This document shows, piece after piece, positions 43,292 through 50,831 of a stretch of 64,000 bases of DNA. Position numbers and translations under genes: made by a program. The notes beneath the pieces are model-generated. The model searched no databases and had not been told where the DNA came from. It saw only the letters and a list, made by a program, of their open reading frames with translations. Within the stretch, counting starts at the first letter, position 1; each line of letters begins with the position of its first letter. Origin of the DNA: Rhizobium sp. NXC24 (GTDB lineage Bacteria; Pseudomonadota; Alphaproteobacteria; Rhizobiales; Rhizobiaceae); NCBI RefSeq assembly GCF_002944315.1, contig NZ_CP024311.1:1216501-1280500 (forward strand), in the 5' to 3' direction.

Positions 43292-43399
43292 CCCTGCGCC
43301 AAGGGTGATTCGCTCGATTGTCGTGATCTGCGCCAAGCAGCGGTTGTCTCTCGCTCGTAGAGGCCCACCGCCAATATGATTCGCTGCCTGTCAATTGGG

Positions 43400-43482
43400 G
43401 TTAATGATCAATTAACACCTATCTTTGACCGCCTCCGAAAATCGGCCTATGCCAATCGGCATTTCAACGAGCGTACTGCGTC
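43400..43482 (+). promoter_or_regulatory. Shared upstream element of the second EF-hand-like gene
   Basis: Inverted repeat GTTAAT-GATCA-ATTAAC (43400-43416), then 'TCTTTGACC', 'AAATCGGCCTAT' ending at 43450, and 'CGTACTGCGT' (43472-43481), matching the block order at 42180-42263. TTTGAC-N17-CTATGC is a fair rhizobial sigma70 promoter. The palindrome also contains TTAA-N7-TTAAC, a CtrA-like half-site pair that the other copy does not keep (N6). Confidence 0.55.
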
Positions 43483-43523
43483 CCACCGAAAACGCCTGAC
43501 AGCGTTTACTTCAGGAGATTTGG

Positions 43524-43970
43524 ATGAGTGGTATTTCTTCAGTTGGAAGCAGCATGAGCGCTGCCTCGTACAATCCCCTTGATAAGAATCACGATGGCGT
43601 TGTGGACGCCCAGGAGCTGCAGGAAGCAGCACAATCCGGCCTCCTGTCTGCAAGCGTTCTTGCCGACGAGGACAGTGACGACAGCAGCGATCAGAGCGCC
43701 ACGGGCGCTTTCTCGGGCAATCTGGCGTCTATGCTGCTGCAGATGCAGCAGAGCAGCGGCAGTGGCGAGACCAGCACTGATTCGTCTGCCACCGACACCT
43801 CATCCGTGGAAAAGACGTCCAGCAGCAGTAGCGGCGGCACGGCCACCAGTGACAATACCAGCCAGAATGCGTTGGAAGTCTTCATCAAAGAGATGGAGGC
43901 CTCGATGAATGTCTATCAGAATACCTACGGTCAATACGATCCCGATCAGTCGGATAGCGTTGCCGCCTGA
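43524..43970 (+). CDS. Small EF-hand-like protein, paralogue 2
   Basis: 148 residues, no signal peptide. The EF-hand-type loop 'LDKNHDGVVDAQEL' (about 19-32) is followed by 'GNLASMLLQMQQSSGSG', a long Ser/Thr/Asp-rich low-complexity stretch (about 65-115), a predicted helix 'ALEVFIKEMEASMNVYQ' and the tail 'NTYGQYDPDQSDSVAA'. It shares four ordered blocks with the 110-residue protein upstream but has a 40-residue longer linker. 'aggag' precedes the ATG. Acidic and probably flexible; function unknown. Confidence 0.85.
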   Translation: MSGISSVGSSMSAASYNPLDKNHDGVVDAQELQEAAQSGLLSASVLADEDSDDSSDQSATGAFSGNLASMLLQMQQSSGSGETSTDSSATDTSSVEKTSSSSSGGTATSDNTSQNALEVFIKEMEASMNVYQNTYGQYDPDQSDSVAA

Positions 43971-43999
43971 TCGGCCGTTCTCGTAAAAGCTGAAAATGG

Positions 44000-44031
44000 A
44001 CGGAGATTGCGCAAGCGCAGTCTCCGTTTTT
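44000..44031 (+). terminator. Terminator after EF-hand-like paralogue 2
   Basis: ACGGAGATTGCG / CGCAGTCTCCGT, a 12-bp stem with one T-G pair, followed by TTTTTA. It touches the 3' end of the opposing phosphatase gene. Confidence 0.9.
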
Positions 44032-44563
44032 ATATGACGCCGATTTCCGCTTGTAGCGATAGGACAAAGGGCGCGTTGCCGTCCGCATCCGCGCCGCGGC
44101 CGATCGCCTTGACGGCGTCGACGAGCCGGCCTTTGCGGTCAAGCATCTGGTCACCGATCATGATCAGCCGTGCATTCGGCGTCGCATAGGGCGAGGCGGT
44201 GCGCAGCCGATGGGCAAGCGCCAGATCGTCCTGCTCGGGATGGACGGCAAGCGCTGCGATCAGCGCGGCAGCGGGGGAGCGCGACACGCCCATCCAGCAA
44301 TGGATCAGCAGCGGTGCCGTGCGATCCCAGTTTCTGGCAAAATCGATGATATCGCGGACATGTGTCTCCTGCGGTGCCACGAGGTCGCCGGTGCCGGGAA
44401 AGCTGATGTCGTTCATGCCAAGCAGCAGGTGCCGTTCTGCCTTGATCACCGCCGGCCGGTGAAACGTCTGTTCCCTGGCCATCAAGCTGATCATTTCGGA
44501 TGCCCCGTGACGAACGGCCATCTCGGCGATGCGTGCCAGCGGCGATACGACGATGGCGGTCAT
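44030..44563 (-). CDS. Dual-specificity/tyrosine phosphatase family protein
   Basis: 177 residues. The P-loop 'LLIHCWMGVSRSPAAALIAAL' gives C89-x5-R95 (HCxxGxSR), the signature of cysteine-dependent protein phosphatases. An upstream 'FPGTGDLVAPQETHVRDIIDFA' holds the region of the general-acid Asp (a D is in 'NDISFPGTGD'). It dephosphorylates phospho-Tyr or another phosphomonoester; the substrate is unknown. The start overlaps the stop of the preceding HD gene by four bases (ATGA), so it is translationally coupled to it. Confidence 0.87.
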   Translation of the reverse strand: MTAIVVSPLARIAEMAVRHGASEMISLMAREQTFHRPAVIKAERHLLLGMNDISFPGTGDLVAPQETHVRDIIDFARNWDRTAPLLIHCWMGVSRSPAAALIAALAVHPEQDDLALAHRLRTASPYATPNARLIMIGDQMLDRKGRLVDAVKAIGRGADADGNAPFVLSLQAEIGVI

Positions 44564-45177
44564 GCGTCAGTTCTCACGGTGGCGCGTTCGGCCTCGATCG
44601 CTGCGAAGCGCGCCAGGAAGAGGCGTTGCGCTTCGATCGCCGGCATCGGTTCCATCGGCAACATCTCCTGCGTAATGCCGCGAGGCTGGCCGAAGAACTT
44701 GCGCGCTTCCTGCGGCGTGAAACCGGCAAGCAGCGTCGCCTCGAAATAGGCAGAGACCGTATCGGCCTTCTTGATCTTTTCCTTCAATGCCGGCCCGCAA
44801 TGCGGCGGCAGGGTAAAGCGTCGGTAGATCGCGGCTTCCAGGCGCTTCTCCACCACCTTGTAGTCGCCGCCGACCACGGATTTGAACGGCGAGATCATGT
44901 CGCCGATGACATATTCGGGCGCATCGTGCAGCAGCGCCGCTAACTGCTCGTCCGGCGTCGGCTGGTTGAGATGCCGGAAGATCGTCTCCACCACGAGACT
45001 GTGTTGCGCCACCGAGAAAGCGTGATCCCCGGAGGTCTGGCCGTTCCAGCGCGCCACGCGGGCAAGCCCGTGGGCTATATCGCCGATCTCGACGTCGAGC
45101 GGCGAAGGGTCCAGCAGATCCAGCCTGCGGCCGGACAACATGCGCTGCCAGGCGCGCGGGATATTACCCGCTGTCAT
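44560..45177 (-). CDS. HD-domain hydrolase (YfbR-like)
   Basis: 205 residues. 'AFSVAQHSLVVETIF', 'LAALLHDAPEYVIGD' (HD) and 'KKADTVSAYFEATLLAGF' give the metal ligands. The 'SGDHAFSVAQHS' and 'HDAPEYVIGDMISPFK' stretches are those of the YfbR/YfdR group that hydrolyses deoxynucleoside monophosphates. It lies between ygfZ and the phosphatase gene with 4-base overlaps on both sides. Confidence 0.87.
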   Translation of the reverse strand: MTAGNIPRAWQRMLSGRRLDLLDPSPLDVEIGDIAHGLARVARWNGQTSGDHAFSVAQHSLVVETIFRHLNQPTPDEQLAALLHDAPEYVIGDMISPFKSVVGGDYKVVEKRLEAAIYRRFTLPPHCGPALKEKIKKADTVSAYFEATLLAGFTPQEARKFFGQPRGITQEMLPMEPMPAIEAQRLFLARFAAIEAERATVRTDA

Positions 45178-46013
45178 GCCGAAGCCTCATCGCTCTGCGT
45201 GGGGAAGGAGAGGCCGGACCAGGCGGGCAGCGCGAGCAAAACTTCGCGATCTGCCGCAAGGATCGGCGTGCCGGCGGCGATGGCTTCGCCGGCGCGGTCG
45301 ATGCGGACGATGGCAAGGCCCTTGGCGCCATCAGTCGAACCAAGCGTGCCGATCGGCTTGCCGTCAGCAGTCAACTCGGTACCGGTGGCGGGCAGATCGG
45401 TGCTGCCGCTGACGATGACGACCCGTCGGCGCGCCGTGCCGCGATGCTGCATGCGGGACACCACTTCCTGGCCGACATAGCAGCCCTTGCGGAAGCCGAG
45501 GCCGCCGTTCAGATCCATCAGCACGTCATGCGGAAAAGCATCCTGCAGGGCGAAATCCTGGCCGGAAACTGCAATGCCATTGGAGATGCGGAGCGTCTGG
45601 TAGAGCGCCTCCGCATCGTCGCCGTGCTGGCCGGGCGTGCGCGTAAGCGTGATCCCTGCCTTGGCGAAACGGCTGTCCTTCCGGCTTTCAGCCGCATTCT
45701 CGCGCCAGGCGACCGTGACGCCTTCCGTCTCTATTACAGCAAAATCGACCGGTGCGCGCAGGCGGTACATGGTGAGCCGCTTCAGAAGCCCTTCTCTCTG
45801 CGCTGCATCGGTCTCCAACAGAAAGCCGGGGCCATCCCGCCAGATCATGAAATCGAACAGGATCTTGCCTTGCGGTGTGAGCAGCGCGCCGGGACGGGCC
45901 TCGTCCGTGCCGAGCGAGGCAAGATCGGTGGTGATGAGATTGTGCAGGAAGGCTTCCGCCTCCGCGCCGGTGACGCGAAGAAAGGAGCGATCTCTGAGGA
46001 ATACGGCTGGCAT
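45174..46013 (-). CDS. ygfZ: Folate-binding protein YgfZ (iron-sulfur cluster protein maturation)
   Basis: 279 residues with the GcvT/YgfZ fold. 'FLRVTGAEAEAFLHNLITTDL' is the N-terminal folate-binding region and 'FRKGCYVGQEVVSRMQHRG' contains the diagnostic KGCYxGQE with its essential Cys. Members help assemble or repair Fe-S enzymes using tetrahydrofolate. It heads an overlapping three-gene minus-strand unit (ygfZ-HD-phosphatase). Confidence 0.92.
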   Translation of the reverse strand: MPAVFLRDRSFLRVTGAEAEAFLHNLITTDLASLGTDEARPGALLTPQGKILFDFMIWRDGPGFLLETDAAQREGLLKRLTMYRLRAPVDFAVIETEGVTVAWRENAAESRKDSRFAKAGITLTRTPGQHGDDAEALYQTLRISNGIAVSGQDFALQDAFPHDVLMDLNGGLGFRKGCYVGQEVVSRMQHRGTARRRVVIVSGSTDLPATGTELTADGKPIGTLGSTDGAKGLAIVRIDRAGEAIAAGTPILAADREVLLALPAWSGLSFPTQSDEASA

Positions 46014-46086
46014 TGTGGACCCGCTAATTTGGCCTATCGCTCAGAGGTAAGGCCTCCGGTCGGGAACCGCAAGTTCTGAGCAGGGA

Positions 46087-46854
46087 TCATTCGCCCGACG
46101 TGAAGAATTTCCACTTGCCATCGGGTGTGATGCCGACGCGGTAGAAATTATAGCCGCCGAATTCCAGCATGTCGGAGAAATCGCCGGCGGTAACGATGCG
46201 CATCAAATCGACCTTTTCCGGCGCAGTCAGGGACTTGATGTCCTTCTCCGCGAAATAGGGCCAGACATACATTTCATCCGGTGTGCCTTGGCCGACATGC
46301 GCAAAGCCGGACGACATGATGTCAAGGAGAATGGAGAGGATCTCGATGCCGTCGGGGTCGCCGGAAAGATCATGCAGCGTCTTGATCGGGTCTTCGGTCG
46401 GATCGTCCGCCGTCACCTGCGTCTGCTTGAGGCCGCCGCCGACGTTCATCAGCGGACGCAGACGCTCTAGATCACCGGAGGCGGCCGCCTCGACGATCGC
46501 TTCCCGCAGCTTGCGCACCGGCTCAGGCGCCTTGCTGATATCGAAGAGAATCTCCGCCTGCTTGCCGCCATTCGGTGCACTGCTCGATGCGGCACCACTG
46601 CTCTGTCCGGCCTGGTTGTTAACCAGCGGATCGGGTGCGGGAATTGTTTTTGAGGGTGCCTCCAGCGCCTCTTCGACCGGCTTGTCATTGCGCTGCTGCG
46701 CTGATTTCCCGGCAACGCCCGGCTGGGCGGCGGGCGGATTGAGCTGGGAGAAGGCAAAGGCCGGCAAAGGTAGGGCGAGGCTGCCGAAAAACATGGTCGC
46801 TACGGCAAGCGAGGCAATGGAACGTCGAAACTCATTGCCCGGTACGGTGTGCAT
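46087..46854 (-). CDS. Exported hypothetical protein
   Basis: 255 residues with a signal peptide (about 1-34, ending PLPAFA). A Pro/Ala/Ser/Gln-rich linker (35-95) leads to a compact C-terminal domain (about 100-255; 'PVRKLREAIVEAAASGDLERLRPLM', 'YVWPYFAEKDIKSLTAPEKVDLMRI', 'GDFSDMLEFGGYNFYRVGI'). This resembles conserved rhizobial periplasmic proteins of unknown function; I do not recognise a named domain. It lies just downstream of the 85-residue hypothetical gene, on the same strand. Confidence 0.75.
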   Translation of the reverse strand: MHTVPGNEFRRSIASLAVATMFFGSLALPLPAFAFSQLNPPAAQPGVAGKSAQQRNDKPVEEALEAPSKTIPAPDPLVNNQAGQSSGAASSSAPNGGKQAEILFDISKAPEPVRKLREAIVEAAASGDLERLRPLMNVGGGLKQTQVTADDPTEDPIKTLHDLSGDPDGIEILSILLDIMSSGFAHVGQGTPDEMYVWPYFAEKDIKSLTAPEKVDLMRIVTAGDFSDMLEFGGYNFYRVGITPDGKWKFFTSGE

Positions 46855-46869
46855 AGGGATCTCTGGCTG

Positions 46870-47127
46870 TTATTGCAGGGTGCGGTTCGGAGAGAATTCA
46901 CCAGCAAGCATGCGGTCCCTAAGTGATTCGAGCAAGGCTTCTGCGCCCTGTTCTCCCTGAATGCGAATAGTCTCGCGGATGGCATGGGCAATTGCAGCGT
47001 CGGCGATGATTTCCGGCTCGATGCCGTCAGCCATCCCGTCAGCCCAGGCCTCGTTCTGGTATTCCAGCGCTGCCTGCCTTTTTTCGTGGACAATCATGTC
47101 GTCGATGTCGTTCAGGCTTGGTTCCAT
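46870..47127 (-). CDS. Small hypothetical protein
   Basis: 85 residues, acidic and helical: MEPSLNDIDDMIVHEKRQ, then 'EPEIIADAAIAHAIRETIRIQGEQGAEALLESL'. No signal peptide. The ATG at 47127 is chosen because 'gagga' is well spaced; the ATG at 47151 has a ribosome site too close. It precedes the exported protein by 15 bp, so they probably share a transcript. Function not recognised. Confidence 0.65.
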   Translation of the reverse strand: MEPSLNDIDDMIVHEKRQAALEYQNEAWADGMADGIEPEIIADAAIAHAIRETIRIQGEQGAEALLESLRDRMLAGEFSPNRTLQ

Positions 47128-47231
47128 TGTTTCGTTCCTCGAGACGTCCATGTCCTTACCGCTTGATTAACGACTTTATCAGCCTTTTCCTAAAACGACA
47201 CGGCTCGGCATGAAAAGGGGTTAATAAATCG

Positions 47232-47669
47232 TCAATTTCCAAAGCGAGCGGTTATTTCTGTGGCAAGTGTTGCACCTTCGTTACGGTAGCGCTCCTCAGC
47301 CACGATAGCCTGCGGCGTGCAATCCGTGTAAACCGATGCAAAGGATCTATATCCTCGGTTGAACGAGGCAGTCAGTTTTTCCTTGCGTTTCGGCTCGTCT
47401 TTCGTCTCTGCGTCCAGCAATCGCTGCATATCGGCCCGCCAGGAATCTTCTTTTCCGGTGTTGCAGAGATTGCGCAGATAGTGGATCGAGCCGAGAATTT
47501 CGGCGAGCCGTGACAACTGATCGTCATAGGGCGTCGGCCGCTCAGCATTATCGGTGTTGCCCGGCACCTGCGCCTCCGGAACGCTCGCCGGAGGCTGCGC
47601 AAAGGCCGGAAATGCGGCCACAAACGCGGCGCAGACCGGGAACAGGTTGATGAGGCGACGGTGATTCAT
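47232..47669 (-). CDS. TIGR02301 family exported protein
   Basis: 145 residues from MNHRR, with a signal peptide ending AFA-QPP. The mature part 'YDDQLSRLAEILGSIHYLRNLCN', 'WRADMQRLLDAE', 'KEKLTASFNRGYRSFASVYTDCTPQA' is the TIGR02301 pattern with two conserved cysteines (likely a disulfide). Periplasmic, function unknown, restricted to Rhizobiales-type genomes. A start eight codons upstream is possible. Confidence 0.82.
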   Translation of the reverse strand: MNHRRLINLFPVCAAFVAAFPAFAQPPASVPEAQVPGNTDNAERPTPYDDQLSRLAEILGSIHYLRNLCNTGKEDSWRADMQRLLDAETKDEPKRKEKLTASFNRGYRSFASVYTDCTPQAIVAEERYRNEGATLATEITARFGN

Positions 47670-47771
47670 ACACACAGTTGATATGCCAAGCATGACCGGA
47701 GCAAGGCGAAAGCCTCACTTTCCACGCCGTTATTGTTACGCATCGTTAACGCTGGGGCTTCGAATATCTTG

Positions 47772-48191
47772 TTAGACCCGAGCAGCCGTCAGCCGTTCGG
47801 CGCATTCGAGCACGCTCGCCGGAACGGGCAGGGCGCGGATCTCTTCCAGTGAATACCAGCCAATCGCCGCGGCATCGTCGGCAGCTTCGGCAATCGCATC
47901 CTCGTCGGCATCGACCAGAAAGACCGACAGAACGAAATGGCTGACGAGCCTCCCGTCTGCTGCATGGCTCCTGAGATCGTAGGTCTCGTAGAGGCGGGGG
48001 TTTCGGGCTGATATTCCGGTCTCTTCCCTGAACTCCCGCAATGCCGTTTCCGCGGGCGTTTCGCCATCCTCGGCCCGCCCGCCGGGAAAGGCATACATAT
48101 CGGCGGATGGCGGATTGCGCCGCAGCACCAGCAGGAACCGGCCGTCACGTTCAAGGATGGCGGAGGAAGCGGGGCGAGGGATGGAGGTCAT
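47772..48191 (-). CDS. NUDIX hydrolase
   Basis: 139 residues. The Nudix box is complete in 'GGRAEDGETPAETALREF' followed by 'REETGI' (Gx5Ex7REUxEExGU). The entry 'SSAILERDGRFLLVLRRN' and 'PPSADMYAFPGG' resemble MutT/ADP-ribose-type members; the substrate cannot be assigned. The ATG at 48191 gives the usual length, while the 44-residue upstream extension overlaps the divergent ynfA region. Confidence 0.9.
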   Translation of the reverse strand: MTSIPRPASSAILERDGRFLLVLRRNPPSADMYAFPGGRAEDGETPAETALREFREETGISARNPRLYETYDLRSHAADGRLVSHFVLSVFLVDADEDAIAEAADDAAAIGWYSLEEIRALPVPASVLECAERLTAARV

Positions 48192-48321
48192 GGATCGATT
48201 CGGGTTCTGATGAAGATATCGGAGGCAAAGGATACGGCGCTTGTCGTCCGAGATAAAAGCTCTTTTAATTACGAATGAGAATGGCGGCGATTCGGATTCG
48301 CCAGCCAGACTGCCGAAAATC

Positions 48322-48645
48322 ATGATGACCTATGGACTTTACGCGCTCGCGGCGCTGGCCGAAATTGCCGGCTGTTTCGCCTTCTGGGCGTGGTTGCGGC
48401 TGGCAAAGCCGATCTGGTGGCTTGCGCCCGGCCTGGTGTCGCTGGCGCTGTTTGCCTGGTTGCTGACGTTGGTGCCGAGCGATGTGGCGGGGCGCACCTT
48501 TGCCGCCTATGGCGGCGTCTATATCGTTGCTTCCCTACTCTGGCTCTGGCTTGTCGAGGGGCGTTCGCCGGATCGCTGGGATCTCTCCGGCGCTGCCGTT
48601 TGCCTTGCGGGCGCGACCATCATTCTCTTTGGTCCTCGCAACTGA
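48322..48645 (+). CDS. YnfA family small membrane protein
   Basis: 107 residues, the usual length of UPF0060/YnfA. Four hydrophobic helices fill nearly the whole protein: '[22 protein letters not shown]', '[19 protein letters not shown]', '[18 protein letters not shown]' and '[14 protein letters not shown]'. It belongs to the small multidrug resistance-like fold; function unproven. It is divergent from the Nudix gene and followed closely by the SRAP gene. Confidence 0.9.
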   Translation: MMTYGLYALAALAEIAGCFAFWAWLRLAKPIWWLAPGLVSLALFAWLLTLVPSDVAGRTFAAYGGVYIVASLLWLWLVEGRSPDRWDLSGAAVCLAGATIILFGPRN

Positions 48646-48688
48646 CCTTGTTCTTGACCGGGCGCCTTGCGGGTGCAAAACAAGCTGC

Positions 48689-49453
48689 ATGTGCGGACGA
48701 TTTGCGTTGACCGAAACGGAGAAGAAGGTACGGGAATTGCTCGGTTATCTCGAGCATGAAGACTTTCCCGCGCGCTTCAACATTGCCCCTACACAACCGA
48801 TTCTGGTCGTCGTTTCAGGCGATCGGCCGGAGCGGGGCAGCAATTTGCCGGATCGCCGCGCGCTGCTGGTGCGCTGGGGTTTCACGCCGGCCTGGGTGAA
48901 GGATCCCAAGGAATTTCCGTTGCTGATCAATGCCCGCGCAGAAACCGCGATCGGCAAGGCATCGTTCCGCGCCGCCATGCGCCATCGGCGCATCCTGATC
49001 CCGGCATCGGGCTTTTACGAATGGCATCGTCCGTCGAAGGAGAGCGGCGAGAAATCGCAGGCCTATTGGATCCGTCCACGCCACGGTGGCGTCATCGCCT
49101 TTGCCGGACTGATGGAGACCTGGTCGTCAGCCGATGGTTCCGAGGTCGATACCGGTGCGATCCTGACGACATCAGCGAACCGAACGATGCGTCCGATTCA
49201 CGACCGGATGCCTGTTGTCGTCAAGCCGGAAGATTTCACGCGCTGGCTCGATTGCAAGACGCAGGAGCCGCGTGAGGTCCTCGATCTGATGGGGCCGGTT
49301 CAGGAGGATTTTTTCGAGGCGATTCCGGTTTCGGATCGCGTCAACAAGGTCGCCAATATGGGACCGGAGCTGCAGGTACCCGTTGCGATCGAACCTCCTG
49401 CCAAGCCGTCGAAGAAGCTTGATCCCGGCGATGGCCAGTTGAGCCTTCTCTGA
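48689..49453 (+). CDS. SOS response-associated peptidase (SRAP/YedK/HMCES family)
   Basis: 254 residues starting MCGRFALT; after Met removal Cys2 is the catalytic residue that cross-links to abasic sites in single-stranded DNA. 'NIAPTQPILVV', 'RWGFTPAWVKD', 'LINARAETA', 'SGFYEWH' and 'IHDRMPVVV' with the active-site His are all present. It shields abasic sites during replication. A 69-residue upstream extension is not used because Cys2 must be N-terminal. The extra C-terminal 30 residues are charged. Confidence 0.95.
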   Translation: MCGRFALTETEKKVRELLGYLEHEDFPARFNIAPTQPILVVVSGDRPERGSNLPDRRALLVRWGFTPAWVKDPKEFPLLINARAETAIGKASFRAAMRHRRILIPASGFYEWHRPSKESGEKSQAYWIRPRHGGVIAFAGLMETWSSADGSEVDTGAILTTSANRTMRPIHDRMPVVVKPEDFTRWLDCKTQEPREVLDLMGPVQEDFFEAIPVSDRVNKVANMGPELQVPVAIEPPAKPSKKLDPGDGQLSLL

Positions 49454-49484
49454 ACGGCTTGCATTCGATCGGATGCGGCAGGCT

Positions 49485-49625
49485 TTAAGCGATCTTCTTC
49501 TTCAGCGGCTGGGTCTTCAGCATCAGATGTGCTGCCAGGACAGCCTTGAGGCCAAGCGGGCGATAGAGCAGAGTAGGATCGATCTTAACTTGCGGTTGTG
49601 CTGATTCGTCTTTTTTCGTGGTCAT
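49485..49625 (-). CDS. 46-residue small protein with a strong ribosome site
   Basis: A short frame reads MTTKKDESAQPQVKIDPTL, then 'LYRPLGLKAVLAAHLMLKTQ', ending PLKKKIA. A near-perfect 'gaggagg' Shine-Dalgarno lies seven bases before the ATG, which strongly argues that it is translated. It has a polar N-terminus, a short amphipathic or weakly hydrophobic helix (about 22-38) and a basic tail. No family recognised. It converges on the SRAP gene and has an AT-rich 5' region of its own. Confidence 0.65.
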   Translation of the reverse strand: MTTKKDESAQPQVKIDPTLLYRPLGLKAVLAAHLMLKTQPLKKKIA

Positions 49626-49950
49626 GTGTTACCTCCTCAACGTGTTCCCAGGGTGTTTTTTGATTCTGCCGTGCGATGTTGTTTTGTCATAAATCATGAC
49701 AAATCAAAGGCATTCGCCAATCAGCTTTTGTAAACACCGACCATATTTCGCGAGGGTGGCGCGAAATTTAACGCAAAACATATCTAATTTAGTTGTTTAT
49801 TTTTCGTTAATGAGTTGCGTTAACCACAACGGAATTTGGCCGGAGAGAGTGATTGGCGACCGCGATTTTATCACGATTGGCCCTCCCAATTCCTGCTGCA
49901 CCACAACTACAACCCGATTGCCGACGTCAAATCGGGCCTGGTTTTAGGCG
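49626..49950. other. AT-rich intergenic region before pssA's 3' end
   Basis: About 325 bp, clearly AT-rich at 49680-49830, probably holding the promoter of the 46-residue gene. CCCGATT...AATCGGG near 49914-49938 forms a 7-bp stem that could end pssA transcription, though no good T run follows on the minus strand. The rightward frame at 49696-49947 (83 codons) has no supporting feature. Confidence 0.45.
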
Positions 49951-50811
49951 CTAGATATGCCGGCCGATATCGTCGTTTGAATCATCCACATCAGGATCGG
50001 CGGGGCCGTTGATGGTGAAGGTGCCGTATTTGCGTGTCCAGGAACGGGCGCCCAAGGGCAACGACAGGAGATAGGCAACGACGGTGACCACCATGACATG
50101 CCAGGTATAGCTCATCAGCAGCGCCACATAGACGACGAGGGCAAGCATGATCGGCAGCACGAGATCGCGGCGAATGCGGCTGCCTTCCGTTTTTCCGGAC
50201 CAGACGGGCAGGCGGCTGACCAGCAGGAAGCCAATCAACACGGTGTAGGCGGCGCCCCAATAGGCAAAGGTCCTGGTGGGTGCCAGCCCTAGAAAACCGA
50301 GATAGACCGGCAGCAATACCAGCATCGCCCCGGCCGGCGCCGGTACGCCGACAAAATATTCAGACTGCCAGGATGCCTTGTTCTCCCGTTCCGCCATGAC
50401 GTTGAAGCGTGCAAGGCGCAGGCCGGCCGCGATGGTGTAGATCAGCGCCGCGATCCAGCCGAGCGAGCGGGCCTGATCGAGCAGGAATACGTAGACCACG
50501 AGCGCCGGCGCGACACCGAAGTTGACAATGTCGGCAAGCGAATCCATCTGCGCGCCGAACTTGGAGGTGGCTTTCATCAGCCGTGCCACGCGTCCGTCGA
50601 TGCCATCGAGGAAAGCGGCGACAAGCACGGCCACGACCGCGAGCTCGTAACGATTTTCGAAGGCGAGACGGATGCCGGTCAGGCCCGCGCAGATCGCCAG
50701 CACGGTGATCATGTTCGGCACCATCAGCCGTAGCGGGATTTCCCGCAGGCGCGGCCCGCGCGCCTCGTCGTTGGGACCATGCGGCTCGAAGGGCGGAAAA
50801 GGCGTCTTCAT
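49951..50811 (-). CDS. pssA: CDP-diacylglycerol-serine O-phosphatidyltransferase
   Basis: 286 residues, an integral membrane CDP-alcohol phosphatidyltransferase. The signature DGxxAR...G...D...D appears in 'DGIDGRVARLMKATSKFG' followed by 'AQMDSLAD' (about 69-94). About eight hydrophobic helices follow 'MVPNMITVLAICAGLTGIRLA'. It makes phosphatidylserine, which the next enzyme upstream (Psd) decarboxylates to phosphatidylethanolamine. It starts 20 bp after psd, so the two form one transcript. Type II (Sinorhizobium/Bacillus-like) PssA. Confidence 0.95.
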   Translation of the reverse strand: MKTPFPPFEPHGPNDEARGPRLREIPLRLMVPNMITVLAICAGLTGIRLAFENRYELAVVAVLVAAFLDGIDGRVARLMKATSKFGAQMDSLADIVNFGVAPALVVYVFLLDQARSLGWIAALIYTIAAGLRLARFNVMAERENKASWQSEYFVGVPAPAGAMLVLLPVYLGFLGLAPTRTFAYWGAAYTVLIGFLLVSRLPVWSGKTEGSRIRRDLVLPIMLALVVYVALLMSYTWHVMVVTVVAYLLSLPLGARSWTRKYGTFTINGPADPDVDDSNDDIGRHI

Positions 50812-50831
50812 CTCGCTCGTTTTCTCCGGGC

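Noticed and set aside
43400..43416. A firm CtrA-binding-site call
   Set aside because: TTAA-N7-TTAAC fits here but the matching element before the first paralogue has N6, so a different palindrome-binding factor explains both copies better.
49696..49947. 83-codon rightward frame
   Set aside because: AT-rich, no ribosome site, no motif, and a Thr/Cys run typical of chance translation.
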